A DNA stretch of 64,000 bases from Paenochrobactrum pullorum (GTDB lineage Bacteria; Pseudomonadota; Alphaproteobacteria; Rhizobiales; Rhizobiaceae): the NCBI RefSeq assembly GCF_041929845.1, contig NZ_JBHEEH010000012.1, forward strand, positions 1-64,000, read 5' to 3'. Of this stretch, positions 8,386-17,447 are shown one piece after another. A program made the translations under genes and the position numbers. The number at the start of each line of letters is the position of its first letter. Position 1 is the stretch's first letter. The notes below the pieces were generated by a model, which did no database searches, had not been told where the DNA came from, and saw nothing but the letters and a program-made list of their open reading frames with translations.

Positions 8386-8592
8386 TTACCAATGGGGCGG
8401 CCTGGTCACCGGAATGTCCGGTTGGGTTTGCTCTTCAAGTTCTAAAAAGCGGGTGGTGAGCGCACTGAGTTTGGCGCGCAGGTGGTCGATGACTTTCCAC
8501 TGTTCTGCAATCTCGCCGGAAAGATCCTCGATGATTTTATCCTGTTCGGTAATCCGGATTTCAAGTTCGGTCAGACGCGTTTCATGAGACAT
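8386..8592 (-). CDS. slyX: SlyX family protein
   Basis: A 68-aa coiled-coil protein. Heptad-like leucines run through most of its length (ETRLTELEIRITEQDKIIED) and it ends with the family signature VTRPPHW. Function is unknown; the name comes from an E. coli gene near slyD. It converges with msrA with a 34-nt gap. The codons for its tail pair with upstream bases into a small hairpin, but without a T run on either strand. Confidence 0.9.
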   Translation of the reverse strand: MSHETRLTELEIRITEQDKIIEDLSGEIAEQWKVIDHLRAKLSALTTRFLELEEQTQPDIPVTRPPHW

Positions 8593-8677
8593 CGGTTTTA
8601 CGGTTCTTTTTTAACAGGTGGTCATAAAGAATCACCGGCTGTTACACCGGTGATTTTGATTTAGACAATGCAGTCGA

Positions 8678-9304
8678 TTATTTGGTGCCGTACATACGGT
8701 CACCGGCATCACCAACGCCTGGTACGATATAACCTTTTTCATCAAGGTGATCATCAATAGCGGCAGTGAAAATCGGCACGTCCGGATGAGCTTTGGTGAA
8801 ACGCTCAATCCCTTCTTTCGCGGCAATCAGGCAAAGGAAACGGATATTGGTGGCGCCGCGTTCTTTCAGCTTGTCAATTGCTGCAATTGCCGAATTGGCT
8901 GTAGCGAGCATAGGGTCAACCACAATGATCAGGCGATTGACGATATCCTCCGGTGCTTTGAAATAATATTCAACCGGCTGAAGGGTTTCGTGATCGCGGT
9001 AAAGGCCGATATGTGCCACGCGCGCAGCCGGCACCAGATCAAGCATACCTTCAAGCAGACCGTTGCCCGCACGCAGGATAGACGCGAAAACAAGTTTCTT
9101 GCCTTCCAGAATCGGTGCCTCCATCGGTGCCAAAGGCGTTTCGATCGGCATCGTTGTCATTTCAAGGTCGCGTGTTACTTCATAGCAAAGCAACAAGGAC
9201 GTTTCTTTCAGCAGGCGGCGAAAGCTTGCTGTGGAGGTTTCACGCTTGCGCATGATGGTAAGCTTGTGCTGGACAAGCGGGTGGCTGATAACTGTAACGC
9301 CCAT
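8678..9304 (-). CDS. upp: uracil phosphoribosyltransferase
   Basis: Pyrimidine salvage: uracil plus PRPP to UMP. 208 aa, the normal length. The PRPP-binding loop is VVDPMLATANSA (about residues 127-138). The uracil-binding C-terminus reads PGVGDAGDRMYGTK as in all Upp proteins, and LVFASILRAGNGLLEGM is also conserved. It lies divergent to ubiE with a 250-bp gap that must hold both promoters. It ends 85 bp before slyX on the same strand, so the two may be cotranscribed. Confidence 0.97.
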   Translation of the reverse strand: MGVTVISHPLVQHKLTIMRKRETSTASFRRLLKETSLLLCYEVTRDLEMTTMPIETPLAPMEAPILEGKKLVFASILRAGNGLLEGMLDLVPAARVAHIGLYRDHETLQPVEYYFKAPEDIVNRLIIVVDPMLATANSAIAAIDKLKERGATNIRFLCLIAAKEGIERFTKAHPDVPIFTAAIDDHLDEKGYIVPGVGDAGDRMYGTK

Positions 9305-9551
9305 GATCGTTCCGCTGTTTCTATAATCTGATGCTTAATGAATAGGACATTATTGCGCTATATGCTATGTGAAAACATTTTAAAAAAGCGCAAACACAGA
9401 TTTATGAGCTGTTTCTACGCTTGTAACATCCTGTGCAAGCTTTATATGCGTATGATGAGAACGGCTTTGACGCGGAAGCGGACAAATGTCATTTCAGGAC
9501 GGCGTCAATATGCACTATATTGCACCGCGAATTGAACAGACAGGACAAGCT

Positions 9552-10343
9552 ATGAGCCAGCATGATGGCAATATGGATCGGGTAGGCGCAACAGGCGGTA
9601 TGGAAAGCTCTTTCGGTTTTCGTCAGGTTGACGAAACGGCCAAGCAGGAACTCGTCAATGATGTTTTCCATAAAGTTGCCAAACGCTATGATGTGATGAA
9701 CGATCTGATGTCGGCCGGTATGCATCGTGTGTGGAAAGATGCGATGATTGCATGGTTGGCACCGTCAAAACGTGCAGGATGGCGTTCATTGGACGTAGCT
9801 GGGGGCACCGGTGATATTGCTTTTCGCATCGTTGAAGCATCCCGCAGACAGGCTCATGTCACGGTGCTGGATATTAACGGCTCGATGCTGGGTGTCGGGC
9901 GTGAGCGCGCCATTAAAAAAGGCTTGATCGACAATCTTGATTTTGTTGAAGCCAATGCGGAAGAATTGCCGTTTGAGGATAATTCATTCGATGCTTACAC
10001 CATTGCTTTCGGCATTCGCAATGTGCCGCATATTGATAAGGCGCTCTCGGAAGCTTACCGGGTCTTAAAACCGGGCGGCCGTTTTATGTGCCTTGAATTC
10101 TCCGAAGTTGAAATGCCGATTTTGGACAAGGTTTATGACCAGTGGTCATTCCATGCCATTCCTAAAATTGGACAAATGATTACGGGTGACGCGGATTCTT
10201 ACAGCTATCTGGTTGAATCAATCCGCAAATTTCCGTCACAGAAAGATTTCGGCACGATGATTGAGCAAGCCGGATTTGAGCGCGTCAGCTGGCGTAATTT
10301 CACCGGAGGCATTGCCGCTCTCCATTCTGGCTGGAAGCTTTAA
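9552..10343 (+). CDS. ubiE: ubiquinone/menaquinone C-methyltransferase UbiE
   Basis: SAM-dependent C-methylation of the quinone ring in ubiquinone synthesis. The SAM motif I is DVAGGTGD (about residues 81-88). The UbiE signatures are RYDVMNDLMSAGMHRVWK and FGIRNVPHIDKAL. The frame is open from ATG 9486, but AGGA at 9542-9545 lies 6 nt before ATG 9552, giving 263 aa, close to the family length. It heads the ubiE-ubiB-coaBC run. The mutM gene often found beside ubiE in Rhizobiales is not here. Confidence 0.96.
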   Translation: MSQHDGNMDRVGATGGMESSFGFRQVDETAKQELVNDVFHKVAKRYDVMNDLMSAGMHRVWKDAMIAWLAPSKRAGWRSLDVAGGTGDIAFRIVEASRRQAHVTVLDINGSMLGVGRERAIKKGLIDNLDFVEANAEELPFEDNSFDAYTIAFGIRNVPHIDKALSEAYRVLKPGGRFMCLEFSEVEMPILDKVYDQWSFHAIPKIGQMITGDADSYSYLVESIRKFPSQKDFGTMIEQAGFERVSWRNFTGGIAALHSGWKL

Positions 10344-10357
10344 AATAGTTGGCAGAT

Positions 10358-11938
10358 ATGAAAAATATTTCTGCCGCGCTGCGGCTGATGCGTGCAGGTT
10401 GGATATTGACCCGTGAGGGCGTGATCGGGGCAATGCCCGTTGATGATTTGCAAGGTTTGCCGAAATTCGGGCACAAGCTTGCCAAAGCCTTCGCGCGCCC
10501 CAGGGCCCGCAATATGGAACGCTCTGAGCGTATTTCCCGCGCGATGAACAAGCTTGGCCCGTCTTATGTCAAGCTTGGCCAGTTTTTGGCAACACGTCCT
10601 GATATTGTCGGGCGTGATATCGCCGCTGATCTGGAGCTTTTGCAGGATAAACTCGATTTTTTCCCGATAAGTGAGGCTGAAAAAGCCATTGAAAACTCGT
10701 TGGGACGTCCGGTCAGTAATCTATATGAACGCTTTGATGCGCCGATTGCAGCAGCTTCTATGGCGCAGGTGCATCCAGCATATATCGTTAAAAACGAAAG
10801 CTCACAAAAGGTAGCGGTTAAAGTAATCCGCCCCGGTGTGCGTCAGCGTTTTGCACGTGACCTTGCCAGTTTTTTTATGGTTGCGCGGATGCAGGAACAT
10901 TATGTGCCGGCAACACGTCGTCTGCGTCCTGTTGAAATTGCCGAAACTCTGGCGCAGAGTACCCGCATTGAGATGGATTTGCGGCTTGAGGCAGCCGCGC
11001 TATCCGAGATTGCCGAGAATATTAAAGATGATACGGGCTTTCGTGTCCCAACGGTTGATTGGGAACGCACTGGCCGTGATGTTTTGACGCTTGAATGGAT
11101 TAACGGCATTAAAGTGTCGGATGTCGATGCGCTGCGTGCGTCTGGTTTTGATTTGAAAAAAATAGCCGAAACGCTGATCCAGTCTTTCTTGCGCCATACA
11201 TTGCGTGATGGTTTTTTCCATGCCGATATGCATCCGGGCAATTTGTTTGTTGACCCTAAGGGCACGATCGTCGCGGTGGATTTTGGTATCACCGGTCGCT
11301 TGAATAAAAAGCAGCGCCGTTTTTTGGCCGAAATTCTTTATGGCTTCATTACCCGCGATTATATGCGGGTGGCGGCTGTGCATTTTGAGGCCGGTTATGT
11401 GCCGCATACACATGACATGGCAAGTTTTGCCCAAGCGATTCGTGCGATTGGCGAACCTATTCATGGCCAGCCTGCCGAAACCATTTCAATGGCGAAACTG
11501 TTGACGTTGCTGTTTGAAGTGACCGAATTATTCGACATGGAAACGCGGCCAGAATTGCTGATGCTGCAAAAAACCATGGTGGTGGTGGAAGGTGTATCGC
11601 GCACGCTTGATCCGCATTTCAATATGTGGAAATCGGCAGAGCCGGTAGTTGGTGGATGGATCCGCAAGAATTTAGGCCCTCAAGGCATGTTGGGCGATGC
11701 CAAGGAAACCGGTCAGGCATTGCTACATTTCATGCGTGAAGCGCCGGAACTTATCCAACGCTCGGAGCGCGCAAGCATTGCCCTTGATGATATGGTAGCT
11801 AATGGTCTGCGCTTTGATGCGGCGACAGCTGAGGCTATTGGGCGGGCGGAAGCCTATCATAATCGTTGGGGCAGGCGGGCACTGGTGGTGATCGCCATTG
11901 CTTTTGTGGTGATCGCGGTTAAACTTTTTATTGATTAG
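10358..11938 (+). CDS. ubiB: UbiB, ABC1/ADCK-like kinase family protein
   Basis: An atypical protein-kinase-like ATPase needed for ubiquinone synthesis. The motif SYVKLGQFLATRPDIV carries the KxGQ element of the family. The ATP-site Lys is in VAVKVIRPGV, the catalytic-loop equivalent is HADMHPGNLFV, and the metal-binding segment is VAVDFGITGRL. One transmembrane helix closes the C-terminus (about the last 20 residues), anchoring it to the inner membrane. ATG 10358 gives 526 aa; a TTG at 10349 is possible. Only a few bases separate it from ubiE, so translation is probably coupled. Confidence 0.95.
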   Translation: MKNISAALRLMRAGWILTREGVIGAMPVDDLQGLPKFGHKLAKAFARPRARNMERSERISRAMNKLGPSYVKLGQFLATRPDIVGRDIAADLELLQDKLDFFPISEAEKAIENSLGRPVSNLYERFDAPIAAASMAQVHPAYIVKNESSQKVAVKVIRPGVRQRFARDLASFFMVARMQEHYVPATRRLRPVEIAETLAQSTRIEMDLRLEAAALSEIAENIKDDTGFRVPTVDWERTGRDVLTLEWINGIKVSDVDALRASGFDLKKIAETLIQSFLRHTLRDGFFHADMHPGNLFVDPKGTIVAVDFGITGRLNKKQRRFLAEILYGFITRDYMRVAAVHFEAGYVPHTHDMASFAQAIRAIGEPIHGQPAETISMAKLLTLLFEVTELFDMETRPELLMLQKTMVVVEGVSRTLDPHFNMWKSAEPVVGGWIRKNLGPQGMLGDAKETGQALLHFMREAPELIQRSERASIALDDMVANGLRFDAATAEAIGRAEAYHNRWGRRALVVIAIAFVVIAVKLFID

Positions 11939-11973
11939 AGATCAACGATTTGATGCGGTAAGGTGGTGTTTTT

Positions 11974-13227
11974 ATGAGCAAATCTGGCGGTAAACATACG
12001 ACATTCGGTATTGCTGCCTCATTGCAAGGCAAACGCATTTTGCTGATTATCAGCGGCGGTATTGCAGCTTATAAGACACCGGATTTGATCCGTCGTTTGC
12101 GGGAGCGTGGCGCGCATATACGCCCGCTCATGACACGTGCAGCCCAAGAATTTGTTACGCCGCTTACTATTGGTGCGGTTTCTGCCGATCATGTCTATAC
12201 CGATCTTTTCTCGCGTGAAGACGAGCAGGATATCGGCCATATTCGTTTGGCACGCGATGCCGACCTGATAGTGGTCGCGCCTGCAACCGCTGATCTGATG
12301 GCCAAAATGGCGCATGGTTTGGCAGATGATTTGGCAAGTGCTGTTCTGTTGGCGCGTAAAATTCCGGTTTTGGTCGCGCCTGCGATGAATCCGGCGATGT
12401 GGGATAATCCGGCAAGTCAACGCAACCGCGAATTTTTAAAACAAGACGGTGTGCATTTCATCGGCCCTGAACGCGGTGAAATGGCGGAAAGCGGCGAGAC
12501 CGGTCTTGGCCGTATGAGCGAACCCTTGGCAATTGTTGCGGCAATTGAAGCGCTGCTTATGCCGCGTGATCTGCCGCTCAAAGGCAAAAAAATCATTATT
12601 ACATCGGGGCCGACGCATGAGCCGATTGACCCGGTGCGCTATATTGCCAACCGCTCATCCGGCAAACAAGGGCATGCGATTGCGCGCGAATTAGCGCTCC
12701 TTGGTGCGGATGTGCAACTTGTTTCCGGCCCTGTAACAATTGCTGATCCGGCTGGGGTCAATGTCACTCATGTGGAAACTGCACGTGAAATGCAGGAGGC
12801 CGTTGAAGCATTATTGCCGGCTGATGCGGCAGTGATGGTGGCAGCGGTTGCGGATTGGCGTACTGAGAATGTTGCAGATCAAAAAATTAAAAAGCAGACG
12901 GCTGAAACCGCGCCTTCATTAAAAATGACTGAAAACCCCGATATATTGGCGGGTATTGGCCATCATGCAAAACGTCCGCAGTTGGTAGTTGGATTTGCAG
13001 CTGAAACGCAAGATTTGCTCGAAAACGCCCGCAAAAAGCTTGCTAAAAAAGGTGCAGACTGGATTGTTGCCAATGATGTGACGCAAGAAAACGGTGTCAG
13101 CATTATGGGCGGGGATGATAATCACGTTTCGCTGGTCAGTCATGAGGGTGTGGATGAGTGGCCATTTTTGAGTAAAGATGAAGTGGCAAAACTGCTTGCA
13201 GAGAAAATTGCCAAAGCTCTGAATTGA
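11974..13227 (+). CDS. coaBC: bifunctional CoaBC (phosphopantothenoylcysteine synthetase/decarboxylase)
   Basis: Coenzyme A synthesis: joins 4'-phosphopantothenate to cysteine (CoaB) and decarboxylates the product (CoaC). The N-terminal flavodoxin-like CoaC domain shows GKRILLIISGGIAAYK and the active-site segment PAMNPAMWDNP. The CoaB domain begins around residue 200 with ITSGPTHEPIDPVRYIANRS and includes AAVADWR and KKGADWIVANDV. 417 aa is normal. It is the third gene of the ubiE-ubiB-coaBC run, 35 nt after ubiB. Confidence 0.96.
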   Translation: MSKSGGKHTTFGIAASLQGKRILLIISGGIAAYKTPDLIRRLRERGAHIRPLMTRAAQEFVTPLTIGAVSADHVYTDLFSREDEQDIGHIRLARDADLIVVAPATADLMAKMAHGLADDLASAVLLARKIPVLVAPAMNPAMWDNPASQRNREFLKQDGVHFIGPERGEMAESGETGLGRMSEPLAIVAAIEALLMPRDLPLKGKKIIITSGPTHEPIDPVRYIANRSSGKQGHAIARELALLGADVQLVSGPVTIADPAGVNVTHVETAREMQEAVEALLPADAAVMVAAVADWRTENVADQKIKKQTAETAPSLKMTENPDILAGIGHHAKRPQLVVGFAAETQDLLENARKKLAKKGADWIVANDVTQENGVSIMGGDDNHVSLVSHEGVDEWPFLSKDEVAKLLAEKIAKALN

Positions 13228-13472
13228 GACCGGTTCGCGGTAATAATTGCTTAAAAATAGTGCAGCTGATTTTTTCAGCGCCTTATTTTTAGGCGATGTA
13301 TTTTTCATGATTCGATGAATTATCATTGAGCAGATTTTTATACATCATTTTCGCCATTGAAATTTTATGATTTTTTTTAATTAAAATCAGTATTTTAATA
13401 TTTTTCTTTATGCTTTTTAGCATTATTTTTATCAATTGGCACAAAAACTGCTTTTTCTCTCACTGAGCCAAA

Positions 13473-13498
13473 GGAGCTTCGCCTTTCGCGAAACCTCC
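13473..13498 (+). promoter_or_regulatory. hairpin in the amtB 5' leader
   Basis: GGAG-c-TTCGC pairs with GCGAA-ac-CTCC around a 5-nt loop, ending 20 nt before the amtB start. It lacks a T run, so it is not a terminator. It could influence mRNA stability or ribosome access. The 240 nt before it are very AT-rich and probably hold the promoter. Confidence 0.4.
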
Positions 13499-13518
13499 GG
13501 AAGACAGTGGAGATTTTG

Positions 13519-14838
13519 ATGCATAATTTTTTAAAGCCCAGACTATCACTTCTTTACAATATGACGCTTATTCGGGTGATGTTGGTGGCTTTGGCTACCT
13601 TATTAGCTAATAAAGCAATGGCGCAAGATATATCGTCAGTTGCAGATACGGGCGATACGGCTTGGATGCTGACAGCGACTGTACTGGTTTTAATGATGAC
13701 AATACCCGGAGTGGCATTGTTTTATGGCGGTATGGTGCGGCGCAAAAATGTGTTGGCGACGACCATGCAGAGCTTTGCGATTGCCTGCGTTGCGTCGGTA
13801 TGCTGGATGGTGGCGGGTTATTCACTGGCCTTTAGTGATGGCGGGGCTGCCAATGCTTTTATCGGCGGCTTGTCGAATACGTTTTTTGCGGGTGTAACAC
13901 CAGATTCACTCACAGGCACAATTCCCGAATATGTTTTCATCACATTCCAGATGACCTTTGCCATTATCACACCGGCACTGATTGCGGGAGCATTTGCGGA
14001 GCGGATGAAATTTTCCGCTTTATTGATTTTCACGGTTTTATGGCTCTTCATCGTTTATGTGCCGGTGGCGCATTGGGTATGGGGCGGCGGCTTTCTGGGT
14101 GGCGATGGCGTTTTGGATTTTGCCGGTGGCACGGTGGTGCATATCAATTCAGGTGTCGCAGGACTCGTTGTGGCACTGATGATCGGTAAACGCGACGGTT
14201 ATGGTCAGGTCAATATGGCACCGCATAATCTGGTTTACTCATTAATTGGTGCTTCTTTGTTGTGGGTTGGTTGGTTCGGCTTCAATGCAGGCTCTGCCGG
14301 CGGGGCAAACGGCATTGCAGCTGTTGCTATGATCAATACACAGATTGCGGCTGCGGGGGCAGCGTTAAGCTGGATGGTTGTCGAGTGGCTTATCAACAAG
14401 CGACCAAGTGTGCTGGGGATTATTTCCGGGGCGGTAGCAGGTCTTGTCGGTGTTACACCGGCTGCGGGTTTTGTTAATCCGGCGGGCGCGCTGATGATTG
14501 GCTTAGCCTCAGGTGCTGGTTGTTATTTCGCGGCCGTAAAACTTAAGCACTGGCTTGGCTATGATGACAGTCTGGATGCTTTTGGTGTGCATGGCGTCGG
14601 CGGGATTATTGGTGCGATTTTAACCGGTGTCTTTGCCGATGCCGCCATTAATCCCCTTTCAGAAGGGGCAACGGTTTTCAAACAACTCTATGGTGTTGCA
14701 GTTACGATGCTCTATACGGCCGTGATGACAGCTTTGATCGTCGTAATGATGCGGATGTTTATGGAATTGCGTGTGTCCAAAGCCACGGAAATTGAAGGCC
14801 TTGACATCAACCTGCACGGTGAAACTGTGCACTCATAA
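13519..14838 (+). CDS. amtB: ammonium transporter
   Basis: Inner-membrane ammonium channel of the Amt/Rh family, 439 aa with a signal-peptide-like first helix (to about AMAQ) and then 11 transmembrane helices. The twin pore histidines are in VVHINSGVAGLVVAL and DAFGVHGVGGIIGAI. The family signature FYGGMVRRKNVL is intact. The frame is open from GTG 13507, but GGAG sits 6 nt before ATG 13519. The PII gene glnK, normally just upstream in alphaproteobacteria, is absent, so regulation by PII would have to come from elsewhere on the chromosome. Confidence 0.96.
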   Translation: MHNFLKPRLSLLYNMTLIRVMLVALATLLANKAMAQDISSVADTGDTAWMLTATVLVLMMTIPGVALFYGGMVRRKNVLATTMQSFAIACVASVCWMVAGYSLAFSDGGAANAFIGGLSNTFFAGVTPDSLTGTIPEYVFITFQMTFAIITPALIAGAFAERMKFSALLIFTVLWLFIVYVPVAHWVWGGGFLGGDGVLDFAGGTVVHINSGVAGLVVALMIGKRDGYGQVNMAPHNLVYSLIGASLLWVGWFGFNAGSAGGANGIAAVAMINTQIAAAGAALSWMVVEWLINKRPSVLGIISGAVAGLVGVTPAAGFVNPAGALMIGLASGAGCYFAAVKLKHWLGYDDSLDAFGVHGVGGIIGAILTGVFADAAINPLSEGATVFKQLYGVAVTMLYTAVMTALIVVMMRMFMELRVSKATEIEGLDINLHGETVHS

Positions 14839-14866
14839 TTAACCCGAACAGCCGCAGAGGGGGCTG

Positions 14867-14926
14867 CCGCGTAACCGGTTCTGTCAGATCATCCATAGAA
14901 GATGACAACAGAATCCGGTTACGCGG
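14867..14926. terminator. long hairpin between convergent amtB and prfC
   Basis: CCGCGTAACCGG pairs perfectly with CCGGTTACGCGG, and the pairing extends inward (TTCTGT / ACAGAA, TCATC / GATGA) with small bulges. It fills the gap between two convergent genes, so it probably ends transcription from one or both sides. The U-tract is weak (AATTGTTTATTT on plus). Confidence 0.6.
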
Positions 14927-14932
14927 AATTGT

Positions 14933-16522
14933 TTATTTGGCGCTTGCACGCACCTGATAATCTTTCACTTCTTCAAAACGGATGGCTTTCCAGCGCTCAG
15001 CTTCATAATTGAGCGAGAAAGTATTTTGCGCCATATAAACCGGATCATTATCCAGATCATGGGCAATATCGGCACGATGCGCTGCGATGAAGCGGTCAAC
15101 CTCTGCCGGATCATCAGCAGTAATCCAGCGGCAGATTGAAAAGCGCGACATTTCAAAGCCAACCGGCAATGAATATTCAATTTTCAAACGTTCGGTCAGA
15201 ACGTCGATCTGCAATGCACCAACCACACCCACAATAGCAGGCGAGCCATCATCAGGGGTGAAAAGCTGCACCACGCCTTCTTCCGCCATCTGCTGCAAGG
15301 CTTCACGCAGTTTTTTGGCTTTCATGGCATCATCAAGGCGTACACGACGCAAAATTTCCGGTGCAAAATTCGGTACACCACGGAATAGTAATTCTTCGCC
15401 TTCGGTCAGCGTGTCGCCGATACGTAAAGTGCCGTGGTTTGGAATGCCAACCACGTCACCTGCATAAGCTTCATCAGCGATCTGGCGGGAGCGGGCAAAG
15501 AAAAACTGCGGCGCGGACAAGCTCATTGGTTTGCCGGTGCGGATGAGTTTTGCCTTCATGCCGCGTGATAATGTACCGGAGCAAACGCGCAAGAATGCAA
15601 TGCGGTCGCGATGGTTCGGATCCATATTGGCCTGAATCTTGAAAACAAAACCGGTCATTTTCTCTTCTGTGGAACTGACCAGACGGGTGTCGGCCTGTTG
15701 GTCACGTGGGGATGGACCATAATCACAGAAAGCTTCAATCAGATCGCGAACGCCGAATTTTTTAAGGGCTGAACCGAAATAAACCGGTGTCATATGACCT
15801 TCGCGGAAGGATTGCAGGTCAAATTCACGGCAAACGCCGCGCGCCATTTCAACACTTTCAATCCAGTCTGCACGCTGGTTTTCCGGCAACAATCCGGCCG
15901 CGCGCGGATCTTCAGGGCCATCGACTTTCAATGGCTGTTCCTGTGTGTCTTCGCGGCGGATTGTGTCGTTGTGCAGATCATATGTACCGGCAAAGCTTTT
16001 GCCCGAGCCAATCGGCCATGTGATCGGTGCTGTGTCGAGCGCCAGTTTCTCTTCGATCTCGTCGAGAATTTCCAGCGGGTCACGCGCTTCGCGGTCCATT
16101 TTGTTGATGAATGTGACAATCGGAATATTGCGCATACGGCACACTTCAAACAATTTGAGTGTGCGTGGCTCGATACCGCGCGCTGCGTCAATCACCATGA
16201 CGGCACTGTCAACGGCAGTTAAAGTGCGATAAGTATCATCAGCAAAATCTTCGTGACCCGGAGTATCGAGAAGATTGAAGATGCAGTCTTTATACTCAAA
16301 AGTCATCACTGAGGTGACAACGGAAATGCCGCGGTCACGTTCAATATTCATCCAGTCAGAACGGGTCTGGATACGGTCTTTTTTTGCCTTTACTTCACCG
16401 GCAAGCTGAATAGCGCCACCGAAAAGCAACAGTTTTTCTGTCAGCGTTGTTTTACCGGCGTCCGGGTGCGCGATGATTGCGAAAGTACGGCGCTTCGAAG
16501 CAGGATGATCAGCAATAGGCAT
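14933..16522 (-). CDS. prfC: peptide chain release factor 3
   Basis: GTPase that recycles RF1/RF2 from the ribosome after termination and contributes to post-peptidyl-transfer quality control. 529 aa, the normal length. The GTPase motifs are AHPDAGKTTLTEK (P loop), DTPGHEDF (G3) and NKMDRE (G4), with the RF3-specific RSDWMNIERDRGISV switch region. The domain II and III signatures and the PVGFEMSRF segment are present. It stands alone, convergent with amtB. Confidence 0.97.
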   Translation of the reverse strand: MPIADHPASKRRTFAIIAHPDAGKTTLTEKLLLFGGAIQLAGEVKAKKDRIQTRSDWMNIERDRGISVVTSVMTFEYKDCIFNLLDTPGHEDFADDTYRTLTAVDSAVMVIDAARGIEPRTLKLFEVCRMRNIPIVTFINKMDREARDPLEILDEIEEKLALDTAPITWPIGSGKSFAGTYDLHNDTIRREDTQEQPLKVDGPEDPRAAGLLPENQRADWIESVEMARGVCREFDLQSFREGHMTPVYFGSALKKFGVRDLIEAFCDYGPSPRDQQADTRLVSSTEEKMTGFVFKIQANMDPNHRDRIAFLRVCSGTLSRGMKAKLIRTGKPMSLSAPQFFFARSRQIADEAYAGDVVGIPNHGTLRIGDTLTEGEELLFRGVPNFAPEILRRVRLDDAMKAKKLREALQQMAEEGVVQLFTPDDGSPAIVGVVGALQIDVLTERLKIEYSLPVGFEMSRFSICRWITADDPAEVDRFIAAHRADIAHDLDNDPVYMAQNTFSLNYEAERWKAIRFEEVKDYQVRASAK

Positions 16523-16699
16523 AAAAGGCTCGTTAAACTAGGGCGGGAAATCCCGCAAATAAGGATCAGCATGCAATAATGCGTTTTGCCATAAAGTAAA
16601 ATCTAAATATGGCGAACGCTGAAAATCGCTGATGGTTCGGTTTTGATGTCGATATATTGAAGCTTGCTTTATCAGCTGTATGACTTTTCGTCGAGGCAT

Positions 16700-16734
16700 A
16701 AAAAAACCGCCATGAAAGAGCTTCCATGGCGGTT
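16700..16734 (-). terminator. intrinsic terminator of the HdeD-like gene
   Basis: A 10-bp stem (AACCGCCATG / CATGGCGGTT) read on the minus strand is followed by a run of T (seven A on plus, 16700-16706), about 17 nt after the stop codon. Confidence 0.92.
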
Positions 16735-16751
16735 GTAGGTTGGTTTATTTC

Positions 16752-17303
16752 TTAGCGATTTTTGATGCCAAGTCCGAAAGCGATAAATGACCAGCCTTGG
16801 AAAATCAGGTCAATAGCAAGGAACAGACCTAAAATGAACAAGCTGTTGACTGGCCATTGCAGCGCAATCAATATACCTGTGAGTGCGGTGATAACACCGG
16901 CGAAAACCAGCCAGCCCCAACCCGTTGTCGGTTTGGCTTGGACGCCCATCCAAATACGGAAAATGCCGGCGCCGACCAGTGCAATGGCTAGCAGTATGGT
17001 CAATACACCCGCTGCAAGAACAGGATTGTTAAAAGTAACAACACCGGCAGCGGTATAAAGCAAACCGCTTAAAAGCCAGAAAAAGAAACCTTTCCAGGTT
17101 TTGACATTGAAAGCATGTATGATTTCAATGATACCTGCAATGAGCATCAGCATACCAACATAATAAACCGATACGACTGTTGCGAAGAAGAGATTTCCAA
17201 ATGCAATGCCGCCCAGAATAAGAAGGGCGACCCCGAGGGCCACAAACCAACCCCATTTTGTTGAAACTTCAGTTTGGTGCAGACTTGTATCGCTTGATGC
17301 CAT
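16752..17303 (-). CDS. HdeD-family membrane protein (DUF308)
   Basis: 183 aa with six hydrophobic helices in three repeated pairs, the HdeD/DUF308 pattern. The repeated elements are the Gly-rich starts GVALLILGGIAFGN, GLLYTAAGVVTFNNP and GVITALTGILIALQWP. HdeD in E. coli is an inner-membrane protein linked to acid resistance at high cell density; a stress role here is inference by family. It is monocistronic with its own terminator and divergent from the cardiolipin synthase gene. Confidence 0.88.
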   Translation of the reverse strand: MASSDTSLHQTEVSTKWGWFVALGVALLILGGIAFGNLFFATVVSVYYVGMLMLIAGIIEIIHAFNVKTWKGFFFWLLSGLLYTAAGVVTFNNPVLAAGVLTILLAIALVGAGIFRIWMGVQAKPTTGWGWLVFAGVITALTGILIALQWPVNSLFILGLFLAIDLIFQGWSFIAFGLGIKNR

Positions 17304-17394
17304 AATGCGCAGCTCCTATGAATGTGAAAGGCGATTTATAGACGTTTATAGCAAATATGAATGCATGCTTTTAATAAATTGCAGGCAAGTGACT

Positions 17395-17423
17395 TTTACA
17401 GTAACTCTATTCTTATGTAATAA
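17395..17423 (+). promoter_or_regulatory. candidate sigma-70 promoter of cls
   Basis: TTTACA (17395-17400), a 17-nt spacer and TAATAA (17418-17423), 25 nt upstream of the TTG start of the cardiolipin synthase gene. The match is by eye only. Confidence 0.35.
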
Positions 17424-17447
17424 CAACCGTTTGACAGGATAGTTCTA

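Noticed and set aside
8375..8400. GCCCCATT / AATGGGGC hairpin between msrA and slyX
   Set aside because: There is no T run on either strand and one arm is slyX coding sequence, so a terminator call is not supported.
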